This document shows positions 53,023 to 62,000 of a stretch of 64,000 nucleotides of DNA, piece after piece. Source of the stretch: Chitinophaga japonensis (GTDB taxonomy: Bacteria; Bacteroidota; Bacteroidia; Chitinophagales; Chitinophagaceae); the NCBI RefSeq assembly GCF_007830125.1, contig NZ_VLLG01000003.1:610247-674246 (forward strand), in the 5' to 3' direction. A program made the translations under genes and the position numbers. Numbering within the stretch: the first letter of the stretch is position 1; each line of letters starts with the position of its first letter. The notes below the pieces were generated by a model. That model ran no database searches and had not been told where the DNA came from. It saw only the letters and a program-made list of their open reading frames with translations.

Positions 53023-55047
53023 ATGAAGCCTGTTTTTTCAGAAAATAAGTGTTATGTGTACAATTATTTGTTGGCCATGGCAGCAGGGCTGGTCCTGCTG
53101 CTTGGTCCGCAAATGGCGCATGCCCAGTCCTCGGATGTGATTGAATGGAGCGGGCATGAAATGCTCAATACCTATTTAATGCAGCAATTGCATCAGCAGT
53201 ATGATATCCGCAGGCAACGGCTGCAGCAGGCCATGCAGTCGCCGCAGGGCCTGCGCGCCTACCAGGATGAGCTGCGCAGGGATTACCGGCAGTTACTGGG
53301 CCTGCTGCCGGAAAAAGTGCCCCTGGAGGCGAAGGTAACGGGCACACTGCAGCAGGATGGCTACCGTATTGAAAAGGTATTGTACCAGAGCTTTCCCGGG
53401 CATCATGTTACGGCCAGCCTGTATGTGCCGCGGGGCCATGGCCCTTTTCCCGGTGCGCTGCTGTTCTGCGGCCATGAGCCAACGGCAAAGGCTACGCCCT
53501 CTTACCAGCAAACCGCCATCCTGCTGGCGCGCCATGGCTTTGTAGTGCTGATGATCGATCCCATCTCGCAGGGGGAGCGGCACCAGTTGACAGACAATGC
53601 CGGCAAGCCTTTAACACGCGGTGGCACCACGGAGCATACCTTGCTGAACGCTGCCGCCGCCCTGGTAGGTTCCAGCGCGGCGGCGTACGAGCTGTGGGAC
53701 AATGAGCGCGGGCTGGATTACCTGTTGTCCCGCAAGGAAGTAGACACGGCGCGCATCGGCTGCCTGGGCAATTCCGGGGGCGGTACGCAGGCGGCCTACT
53801 TCATGGCCTTTGAGCCGCGTATAAAGGTGGCCGCGGTATGCAGCTATATCACTACCCGCGAAAGGACCTTTGAGCTGGCCGGCCCGCTGGACGGCTGTGT
53901 ACAGCTCCCCAATGAAGGGAAGCTGGGCCTGGAGATAGCGGACTATATGCACATGCTGGCGCCAAAGCCTTTGCTGGTGCTGGCCGGGCGCTATGATTTC
54001 GTGGACTATACCGGCGCCGAGCTGGCTTATGAAGAAGCAAAAAAATGCTATGCTGTTTTGGGGGCGCCCCGGCGCCTCAGCATGGTAACAATAGACGACG
54101 GGCATGGCATATCGCAACCCAAGCGGGAAGCAGCGGTGCAATGGTTCCGGAGATGGTTGTACGGGGATGACCGCCGCATAAAAGAAACACCGGCCAAAGT
54201 TTTGTCCCCGGAAATGCTCTTCTGCACCACCACCGGTGAAGTGAATAACAGCATACCGGGAGAAGTAACTGTGCAGCAGCACCTGTTGCAAACCGCCGAT
54301 GCATTGGCAGCAAAGCGCCGGCAATTCCGGCAGCAGGCGAGGGGAACGGCTTTTGCCGATACACTGCGGCAGTTGCTGGGTGTTCACCCGCAACGGGCTC
54401 CCGTGCAGGTAGCGCATATAGATACGATACAGTATGCGGGATATACCTGGGAAAAGTGCTTGCTGCGTAGCCCGCAGGAGCCGCCGCTGCCCTTCCTGCT
54501 CATCCGGCCGGAGGGCCGCACCGCGGTGCAGGACGTATGGATATGCCTGCGCGATGAAGGGAAGCGTGCCTGGCTGGACAGCACGGCCTTCATCCAATCC
54601 TGCCTCCGGAAAGGGCAGGCGGTGTTGCTGCCGGACCTGCGCGGCACCGGCGAAACGGCAGACCTGCCGGCTTTCAATCATCCGAAATTCTACAACCGGG
54701 AATACCGTAACGCTGTCTCCTCCCTGCACATGGGCCGGCCCTTGCCGGGGCAGCGGGTAACAGACCTGTTGCTGCTGCTGGATTACCTGCAGTCGGATGC
54801 TGCCTTTCAACGCGCCGCTATCCGGGTGAAAGCATCCGGCATGATGGCGCTGACAGCGCTGCATGCTGCCGTAATAGATGAACGGATCAGCCAGTTGCAG
54901 GCAGACCGCTACGTATCATCCTTCACGGATATGATCCGGAACGTAATGGACAAAGACCATTACAGCGCCGTTATACCGCGCGCACTGCAGTACTATGATA
55001 TACCGGACCTGGTCCGGATAGTTGATAAGCGGTTTGCATTTCCATAA
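53023..55047 (+). CDS. Secreted tandem alpha/beta-hydrolase esterase (second module lacks a clear nucleophile)
   Basis: A 674-residue protein with a signal anchor near residues 15-35. The first module (about 100-385) is an acetyl-xylan-esterase/dienelactone-hydrolase type fold: HHVTASLYVPRGHGPFPGALLF, CGHEPTAKATPSYQQTAILLAR, MIDPISQGER and the nucleophile elbow IGCLGNSGGGTQAA (Ser251), with Asp325 (GRYDFVDY) and His361 (DDGHG). The second module (about 430-674) keeps the hydrolase outline (LLIRPEG, LLPDLRGTGETADLPAF) but has KASGMMALTA where the GxSxG elbow should be, so it is probably inactive or acts in binding. Removal of acetyl groups from pectin is the likely role, by context. It follows the pectinesterase gene in what is probably one operon; a GAAGGATAAG site precedes the ATG. 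Confidence 0.82.
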   Translation: MKPVFSENKCYVYNYLLAMAAGLVLLLGPQMAHAQSSDVIEWSGHEMLNTYLMQQLHQQYDIRRQRLQQAMQSPQGLRAYQDELRRDYRQLLGLLPEKVPLEAKVTGTLQQDGYRIEKVLYQSFPGHHVTASLYVPRGHGPFPGALLFCGHEPTAKATPSYQQTAILLARHGFVVLMIDPISQGERHQLTDNAGKPLTRGGTTEHTLLNAAAALVGSSAAAYELWDNERGLDYLLSRKEVDTARIGCLGNSGGGTQAAYFMAFEPRIKVAAVCSYITTRERTFELAGPLDGCVQLPNEGKLGLEIADYMHMLAPKPLLVLAGRYDFVDYTGAELAYEEAKKCYAVLGAPRRLSMVTIDDGHGISQPKREAAVQWFRRWLYGDDRRIKETPAKVLSPEMLFCTTTGEVNNSIPGEVTVQQHLLQTADALAAKRRQFRQQARGTAFADTLRQLLGVHPQRAPVQVAHIDTIQYAGYTWEKCLLRSPQEPPLPFLLIRPEGRTAVQDVWICLRDEGKRAWLDSTAFIQSCLRKGQAVLLPDLRGTGETADLPAFNHPKFYNREYRNAVSSLHMGRPLPGQRVTDLLLLLDYLQSDAAFQRAAIRVKASGMMALTALHAAVIDERISQLQADRYVSSFTDMIRNVMDKDHYSAVIPRALQYYDIPDLVRIVDKRFAFP

Positions 55048-55068
55048 TGAAGCCGCTATGTTTGCAGG

Positions 55069-55089
55069 TAGTATACTATAGTATAGATA
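55069..55089. promoter_or_regulatory. Candidate GntR/LacI-regulator operator upstream of the DUF1080-PA14 gene
   Basis: TAGTATACTATAGTATAGATA contains the perfect 14-bp palindrome TATACTATAGTATA. On the minus strand it carries CTATACTATA, shared with the sites at 14062 and 19671. It sits 39-59 bp before the start codon of the next gene, in the 80-bp gap after the esterase gene. Confidence 0.55.
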
Positions 55090-55127
55090 ACGTTGTGATA
55101 AACTTTAATCTTTTTCGATAGCAATCA

Positions 55128-56942
55128 ATGTCTCTCAGATCTTTTTTACTGCACGGTTCCATGGCGCTGGTTTTGGCAGCCTGCTCCACTGCTACGGAGC
55201 AACCGCTTTCCCGGCCGGAAGCCCTGCCTATGGAGGAATTAAGCCTGGACAACCTGGATGCCTTCACGGCCGCAGATCCCGGCTGGCGCGTTGCGGGCAA
55301 TGTATATGCCAGCCGGCAGCAGCCGCATTACCTGGAGGCGGCGGAAGGTAAAGGCATACTGGTGTTTACCGGCGCCAAAAGCAACACGGCGCTGGGCACC
55401 ACCTGGAAGCACCGGGATATGGACCTGGAGCTGGACTTTATGCTTTCCGCCGGCGCCAATGCCGCGATCCTTTTCCAGGGAAAATACCCCCTGCAATTAA
55501 AGGATAGCTGGCTGAAAGACAGCCTGGTGGCCGGCGATTGCGGCAGTGTGGCCGGGCAGCCGCCATTGCTCAACGCCTGCAAAGCGCCGGGCCTCTGGCA
55601 GCACCTGGAAGTGAAATTCAAAGCCGCCCGTTCCGGTCATCCGCAGGACAGCGCTACCGCCGCCGGTTTTGCCGAAGTGATATTGAACGGCCGCCCGCTG
55701 CACCTGGAACCGGCCCTGGCAGCCGCTGCGCAGGATATCGCGCTCCGGCAGGCGCCCGCTGCGGGCCCGCTGCAATTCCTGGTGCAGCAAGGGCCTGTGG
55801 CCTTCCGTAATATCCGCTACAAAACTTATGGCGATGCGCGCATACAACTGGCGGATATGCAATTCCGTGTATACGAAGGCGTATTTAAGAACCATGATAC
55901 TTTAAAATTGCTCATGCCTGTCCGTACCGGCCGTACAGACTCACTGACCTACCGCGTAGGCGATAAGCGCGCGCACCTGGTGCTGGAAGGCAAGCTGCAG
56001 GTACCAGCTACCGGCGATTATATTTTCACCGTACAGAGCGGTGGCCCGGTGCGGTTGATGATCGACAGCAACCAGGTCGCCAATAATGGCGGCACACGCA
56101 ATTTCCTGGATGTTTACTACGGCGATACCACCCTGCAGCAGGGGGAGCATTTCTTCCAGCTCAGCTATGCCAATTATGACGAAAGCCTGGTACTGCGCTA
56201 TGAAGGCCCGCATATTCCATTTACGGCATTGACTACGCCTGCATCCGAAAGACCGGTAGAGCCGTCTCCTGCCATGGAGTACCCGGTAAAAGGCATGCCG
56301 GTGGTGCAGCGCGGCTTTATGCAGCACCAGGGCGAAGTGAATCCCTACAGCATTGCCGTAGGTATCCCGGGAAATATCAATTATGCCTACGGGCTGGTGA
56401 ACTACAGCCCGCTGATGGCCTGGCACGGGCGCTTTATAGACGTAGCGGAAATGTGGCACGAGCGCGGTGAAAAGCAGTTGGCCAAACCCCTGGGCGCTAC
56501 GCTGGAGCTGGCCGGTGTGCCCTGCATTGCGGAACTGTCATCTGCAGATGCGGCCTGGCCTGCTGCCATACGGGAAGACAGCAGCAGCTACACCAACCGT
56601 GGCTATAAGCTGCTGCCCGGCGGATTGCCCGTATTCTTTTACACCCTGCATCAATGGGCGGTGGAAGATTACCTGCATCCGCGGGAAGATGGCAAAGGGC
56701 TGGTAAGGGAGGTGACCATCACCAACCAGGAGCCGGGGAGCGGTAATGCCTGGTGGCTGCTAGGCAGCGGCGGCATCATTGAAAAGCTGCCCGACGGCAG
56801 CTATGCTATAGACGACAAGCGCTATTACATCGAAACAACGGCGGATGTGCAGATACAGCACAATAAGGACGAATACCGGCTGGTGCTGCCCCTGCAGCCC
56901 GGTAATAAAACGGTCAACATTCATTATTCCATTATCTGGTAA
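55128..56942 (+). CDS. DUF1080 (3-keto-disaccharide hydrolase-type) and PA14 domain lipoprotein
   Basis: A 604-residue lipoprotein: signal peptide with lipobox VLAAC (Cys19). Residues about 40-230 are a DUF1080/PF06439 LamG-like fold (MEELSLDNLDAFTAADPGWRV, MDLELDFMLSAGANAAILFQG, WLKDSLVAGDCGSVAGQPPL, LWQHLEVKFKAA, VAFRNIRYKTY). Residues about 250-365 are a PA14-like sandwich (FRVYEGVFKNHDTLKLLMPV, VPATGDYIFTVQSGGPVRLM, GEHFFQLSYANYDESLVLRY). The C-terminal 220 residues (YSIAVGIPGNINYAYGLVNY, TLHQWAVEDYLHPREDG) are of a type seen with sugar dehydrogenase-like proteins. Some DUF1080 proteins cleave 3-keto-glycosides; whether this one does is unknown. It is preceded by an operator-like motif and followed 5 bp later by the propeller-cupredoxin gene. 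Confidence 0.8.
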   Translation: MSLRSFLLHGSMALVLAACSTATEQPLSRPEALPMEELSLDNLDAFTAADPGWRVAGNVYASRQQPHYLEAAEGKGILVFTGAKSNTALGTTWKHRDMDLELDFMLSAGANAAILFQGKYPLQLKDSWLKDSLVAGDCGSVAGQPPLLNACKAPGLWQHLEVKFKAARSGHPQDSATAAGFAEVILNGRPLHLEPALAAAAQDIALRQAPAAGPLQFLVQQGPVAFRNIRYKTYGDARIQLADMQFRVYEGVFKNHDTLKLLMPVRTGRTDSLTYRVGDKRAHLVLEGKLQVPATGDYIFTVQSGGPVRLMIDSNQVANNGGTRNFLDVYYGDTTLQQGEHFFQLSYANYDESLVLRYEGPHIPFTALTTPASERPVEPSPAMEYPVKGMPVVQRGFMQHQGEVNPYSIAVGIPGNINYAYGLVNYSPLMAWHGRFIDVAEMWHERGEKQLAKPLGATLELAGVPCIAELSSADAAWPAAIREDSSSYTNRGYKLLPGGLPVFFYTLHQWAVEDYLHPREDGKGLVREVTITNQEPGSGNAWWLLGSGGIIEKLPDGSYAIDDKRYYIETTADVQIQHNKDEYRLVLPLQPGNKTVNIHYSIIW

Positions 56943-56947
56943 AGAAT

Positions 56948-58936
56948 ATGATAAGCAAGCAATACAGGCGCTTTTTGTTACTGCTGTGGGGAATGTCATT
57001 AACATACCTGGCAGCAGCGCAATCAGGCAGGAAGGGACCCGAAAGCAGGTATTATTCCATCACCAATGTGCCCATACCGGACAGCGTGGTGCTGGAGGTG
57101 GGGGGCCTTGCGTTCACCCCGGATGATCAACTGGGCGTGGCCACGCGGCATGGCGAGATATGGCTGATCAAAGATCCTTATCAACGGAAACCAGGAACAC
57201 CGCAGTATACCCGTTTTGCCGCCGGTATGCACGAAACGCTGGGCCTGGCCTGGCATAACGGTTCCTTCTATACGACGCAGCGCTCCGAGCTGACCCGCGT
57301 AACGGATACGGACAAGGACGGCAAGGCCGATCTTTTCCAGACCGTAGCCTCCTGGCCTTTGTCCGGCAATTACCATGAATATTCTTACGGGCCACTGTTC
57401 ATGCCCAACGGCGATATGATCGTTACGCTCAATCTTTCCTGGATAGGGCGGGGCGCCAGCCTGGCCAAATGGCGGGGCTGGATGATGCAGGTAAAACCCG
57501 ACGGCACCATGCGTCCCTTTGCTACCGGCATGCGTTCTCCCGCAGGTTTCGGGCTGATGGAGAACGGCGATATCTTTTTTGCGGAGAACCAGGGAGACTG
57601 GATTGGTTCCGGCAGGATCACCCATATTGCCTATGGCGATTTTGCCGGGCATCCCGCCGGCTTGCGCTGGTCCGGGGAACCGGGATCGCCGGTATATTTA
57701 AAACCGGAACAGTTCCCGGACTCTATTGGCATACTGCATGATTTTGCGCGTAAGTTCTCCGCTTTTAAGGAGCCCAGTGTCTGGTTCCCGCATACCTTAA
57801 TGGGTATTTCCACGGCGGATATCCTGGCCATCAATAATGATGCGTTCGGCCCCTTTAAAGGGCAGTTGCTGGTAGGCGACCAGGGACACAGCAAGGTAAT
57901 GCGCGCCTTCCTGGAAAAGGTGAACGGTAAATACCAGGGCGCCTGCTTCCCTTTCCTGGAGGGGTTTTCCTCCGGTGTGCTGCGCATGGCATGGGGCAGC
58001 GATCATTCCCTGTTCGTGGGAATGACCAGCCGCGGCTGGGCTTCCACCGGCCCGGAATTGTACGGTTTGCAGCGGGTGCAGTTCAGGGGCAGCACGCCGT
58101 TTGAGATGAAAGCTATCCGTGCGCAGAGCAATGGCTTTGAGCTGGAATTTACCCTGCCCGTTAATAAAAAGCAGGCGGCCGATATTAATAAATTTCGTGT
58201 GACCGGGTTTACGTACAGCTATCACCGCAAGTACGGCAGCCCCATTATCAACCAGCAGTCCTGCCCGGTGGTAAAAACAGAAGTATCGGATGACGGGCGG
58301 CGTGTAAGGATCTACGTGAATGGATTGCGCGAAGGCTACATTCATGAGGTGAACGTATCCGGGCTGCAGTCACAGGCGGGCGTACCGCTGCTGCACAATG
58401 CAGGATATTACAGCCTCAACGCCATTCCTGCCGGCAGCGCTGCGCCGGCATGCGCGGTAACGCCCAGGAGCCTGGCTGCAGCGGCCAGCAACAAAGCCGG
58501 CTGCGGCAGCGATCCTGCCAAGTGCGTGACCGAACAACCGGTGGGCTGGGACAAAGGCCCCGATGTGGAGCTGCAGATAGGTACCAAACCCGGTCTGAAG
58601 TACGACCAGGAAGTAATGGAAGTGCCGGCAGGCGCCCGGGTGAAGCTGGTGTTCAACAACAACGACGACATGCTGCACAACCTCGTGATCGTAAATCCCG
58701 GCAAGGGCAATGAAGTGGGCAAGGCCGCCATGGAAATGGGGCTGAACGGATCGCAGCTCGCCTATGTACCGGCGTCAAAGGAAGTGTTGTTCAATACCTG
58801 CCTGCTGGAGCCGGGCAAATCGCAAAGCATTTATTTCATTGCGCCCAAACAAGCGGGCGATTACACATACGTATGCACTTTTCCCGGGCACTATGCCGTG
58901 ATGAAGGGAATCCTGAAAGTAAGAAGAAAGAAATAA
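56948..58936 (+). CDS. Sugar-dehydrogenase-like beta-propeller fused to a C-terminal type I copper (cupredoxin) domain
   Basis: A 662-residue secreted protein (signal peptide ending near YLAAAQ). Residues about 40-400 form a six-bladed propeller of the glucose/sorbosone dehydrogenase/PVC type (LAFTPDDQLGVATRHGEIWLIKD, GLAWHNGSFYTTQ, RVTDTDKDGKADLFQT, FATGMRSPAGFGLMENGDIFFAENQ, FPHTLMGISTADIL). A beta-sandwich linker (about 395-490) and a Cys/Ala-rich spacer follow. The last 125 residues are plastocyanin/azurin-like with ligands His577 (MLHN), Cys643 and His648 (CTFPGHY) and Met652. I see no heme CxxCH motif. An electron-transfer partner for a sugar-oxidising reaction is inferred. It ends in a purine-rich hairpin and stands between a DUF1080 gene and an MGH1-like/GH95 gene. 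Confidence 0.82.
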   Translation: MISKQYRRFLLLLWGMSLTYLAAAQSGRKGPESRYYSITNVPIPDSVVLEVGGLAFTPDDQLGVATRHGEIWLIKDPYQRKPGTPQYTRFAAGMHETLGLAWHNGSFYTTQRSELTRVTDTDKDGKADLFQTVASWPLSGNYHEYSYGPLFMPNGDMIVTLNLSWIGRGASLAKWRGWMMQVKPDGTMRPFATGMRSPAGFGLMENGDIFFAENQGDWIGSGRITHIAYGDFAGHPAGLRWSGEPGSPVYLKPEQFPDSIGILHDFARKFSAFKEPSVWFPHTLMGISTADILAINNDAFGPFKGQLLVGDQGHSKVMRAFLEKVNGKYQGACFPFLEGFSSGVLRMAWGSDHSLFVGMTSRGWASTGPELYGLQRVQFRGSTPFEMKAIRAQSNGFELEFTLPVNKKQAADINKFRVTGFTYSYHRKYGSPIINQQSCPVVKTEVSDDGRRVRIYVNGLREGYIHEVNVSGLQSQAGVPLLHNAGYYSLNAIPAGSAAPACAVTPRSLAAAASNKAGCGSDPAKCVTEQPVGWDKGPDVELQIGTKPGLKYDQEVMEVPAGARVKLVFNNNDDMLHNLVIVNPGKGNEVGKAAMEMGLNGSQLAYVPASKEVLFNTCLLEPGKSQSIYFIAPKQAGDYTYVCTFPGHYAVMKGILKVRRKK

Positions 58937-58984
58937 GAGGTAGGAAGTAAGAGGTAGGGAGTCTTACATCCTACTTCCTACTTC
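58937..58984 (+). repeat. Purine heptad/14-bp repeat with complementary arm after the cupredoxin-protein stop
   Basis: GAGGTAGGAAGTAA then GAGGTAGGGAGTCT, two 14-mers, begin right after the TAA stop. GAGGTAGGAAGTA (58937-58949) pairs with TACTTCCTACTTC (58972-58984) over 13 bp with one G-T wobble. AAAA, not T, follows. The next start codon is 16 bp downstream. Confidence 0.75.
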
Positions 58985-59000
58985 AAAATCATTCATATTT

Positions 59001-62000
59001 ATGAAACATTTATTGATAACAATCCATTTCCTTGCGTGTACGGTTCTATCGTCTATACGTGCACAGGATAAAGCCACCGTAATAAATACCGGCAAGCTGG
59101 AAAAATATGTGCAATTCTTCAATAGCCTGGATACCGGTGAGGTAAAGAACTATGTGCCCAACAGCCGCGCAGCCGCCTGGATGGAACAGAACGTGCCCCT
59201 GTTTGAATGCCCGGACAGTGTGATGGAACAAACCTACTATTACCGCTGGTGGAGCTTTCGCAAGCACCTGAAGCAAACGCCGGATGGTTTTATATTCACG
59301 GAATTCATCCTCCCGGTAAAGCATGCCGGCAGGTATAACGCCTTGAGCTGCGCGCTGGGTCACCACATCTACGAAGGCCGCTGGCTGCGCGATACGCAGT
59401 ACGTAAACCAGTATATCCGCTACTGGCTGGAAAAGGACAAGCAGCAGCAACGCCCCCGTTTTCACCAGTTCAGTAGCTGGGCGGCAGACGCGATCTATCA
59501 CCGTTACCTGGTAACGGCCGACCGCAGCTTTGCGACCAGCCTGCTGGATTCGCTGGATATGGATTACCGTTTGTGGGAGCAGGAGCGGGGACTGTCCAAT
59601 GGACTGTTCTGGCAGCATGACGTGAAGGACGGCATGGAGGAATCCATCAGTGGTTCCCGCCGGGATAAGAATATCCGTCCTACCATCAACAGCTATATGT
59701 ACGGTAATGCCAAAGCCCTGGCGGCACTGGCGGCGCTGGCCGGCCGCGATAGCCTGCAGCAGCGCTATGCGCAACTGGCGGCGCAGTTGAAAAGCCTCGT
59801 ACAACAAACGCTCTGGGACGATACGGCCGTTTTCTTCAAGGTAAGGCTGGCAAAAGGCCCGCTGTCCAATGCCCGCGAGGAGATCGGTTTCATTCCCTGG
59901 TACTTTAACCTGCCGGATGACAAGGCCGCTTATGCCAAAGCCTGGCAGCAGCTTACCGATCCTGCCGGCTTTAAAGCGCCCTGGGGGCTGACCACAGCGG
60001 AGCAGCGCCACCCGGATTTTCGTTCCCGCGGCACCGGTGGCTGTGAATGGGATGGCGCTATCTGGCCTTTTGCCACCACGCAGACATTGAAAGGACTGGC
60101 CAATCTGTTGACGGATTATCGCCATCATGACGGCATAACGCCCCAGGTATACCTGCAGGTGCTGCACACCTATGCGCGCGCCCATCAGAAGAACGGCGCG
60201 CCTTACATTGGCGAGTACCAGGATGAAAAGACCGGCTACTGGCTGAAAGGAGACAACCCGCGCAGCCGCTTTTACAACCACTCCGGTTTTTGCGACCTCG
60301 TGATCAATGACCTGGTGGGGCTGAAGCCCCGGGAGGACGACCAGGTGGAAATATACCCCCTGCTGCCGCCCGGAACCTGGGACTGGTTCTGCCTGGACCA
60401 GGTGCCGTACCACGGCCGCCTGCTCACCATTCTCTGGGACCGTACCGGGAATAAATACAACAAGGGAAAGGGCTTCCGCGTGTTTGCGGACGGCACGGAA
60501 ATATACAGTGCCCCTGCATTGGGTCACATCATAGCGCCATTGCCGGCCAAAAAACAGGCGCTTACGCTGTGGTATGACCGCCCTGCGGATAAATGGACCA
60601 GCGCGCTGCCCATTGGCAACGGGCGCCTGGGCGCCATGATATTTGCCGGCGTGAACGCGGAGCATTTACAGTTCAACGAATCCACCCTGTGGACCGATGG
60701 TCCCCGGGAGCATGCGCACCCCGGCGCCGTGCAATACCTGCAGCAGATACGCGACCTGTTGGCCGCCGGCAAACAGGACGAAGCGGAGCAACTGGCGGAA
60801 GAGCACTTCATGGGCCTGAAAAGCCCGCCCCCCGCTTCCCACTACGAAGCAGACTACCAGCCTTTCGGGGACCTGTGGCTGCATTTCAGGGACACTGCAG
60901 CAACGGTTACGGACTACCGGCGGGAGCTGGACCTCAACACCGCCATTGCACGCACTACCTATACCGCCGGTGGCGTACGGTACACCCGGGAATACCTGGC
61001 CTCCACACCGCAACACGCCATCGTGGTGCACCTTGGGGCTGACAAGCCGGGCAGCATCAGCTTTACCGCTTCCCTGAAAACACCACAACCGGTATATGCG
61101 TTCCGAAAAATAAACGACAGCACGCTAGCGCTTTCCCTGAAAGTGCGCGATGGCGTGCTGCAGGGGGAAAGCTGGCTGAAGGTAAGCGCGCAAGGCGGGC
61201 AGGTGACGCTGTCAGACAGCAGCATTACCGTTACTAACGCCAACGAAGCTACGCTGTACCTCACCGCAGCTACCAGCTACAAAAATTATAAAGATGTTTC
61301 CGGTAAGCCCGCGGAGCAGTGTGCACAGGTAATGCGTGCACTGGCCGCGCCGTCATACCACCATATCCGTGCCGCGCACATCCGTGACTATCAGCAGTTT
61401 TTCAATACCTTCTCTATTGACCTCGGTAAGGGGCAAACGCAGTTGCCAACAGATCAGCGCATCCGGCAATTTACGGCTGCTACTGATCCCGCGCTGGCCG
61501 CCCTGTACGTGCAGTACGCCCGCTACCTGATGATATCCGGCTCCCGGCCCGGCTCCCAGCCCCTGAACCTCCAGGGCATCTGGAACGACCAGTTGACGCC
61601 GCCCTGGGGCAGCAAGTATACCACCAATATTAACCTGGAAATGAATTACTGGCCGGCAGAGGTATTGCATCTCGCTGATTGTGCGCAGCCCCTGTTCATG
61701 CTTACAAAGGAAGTGTCGGAAGCGGGGCGGGCCGTGGCAAAGGAGCACTATGGGGCAGATGGCTGGGTGCTGCACCACAATACGGACCTGTGGCGGGGCG
61801 CCGCGCCTATCAACGCATCCAACCACGGCATATGGGTGACCGGCGGCGCCTGGCTGTGCCATCACCTGTGGGAGCATTACCTCTATACAAAGGATAAAGC
61901 ATTCCTGAAACAAAACGCCTATCCCGTGATGAAAGCGGCCGCCCGCTTCTTCGTGGATTTCCTGGTAAAAGATCCGGCTACCGGCTGGCTGATCAGCACA

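Noticed and set aside
59046..60665. 539-codon frame on the minus strand inside the GH95 fusion gene
   Set aside because: Antisense shadow produced by codon bias; no domain recognised.
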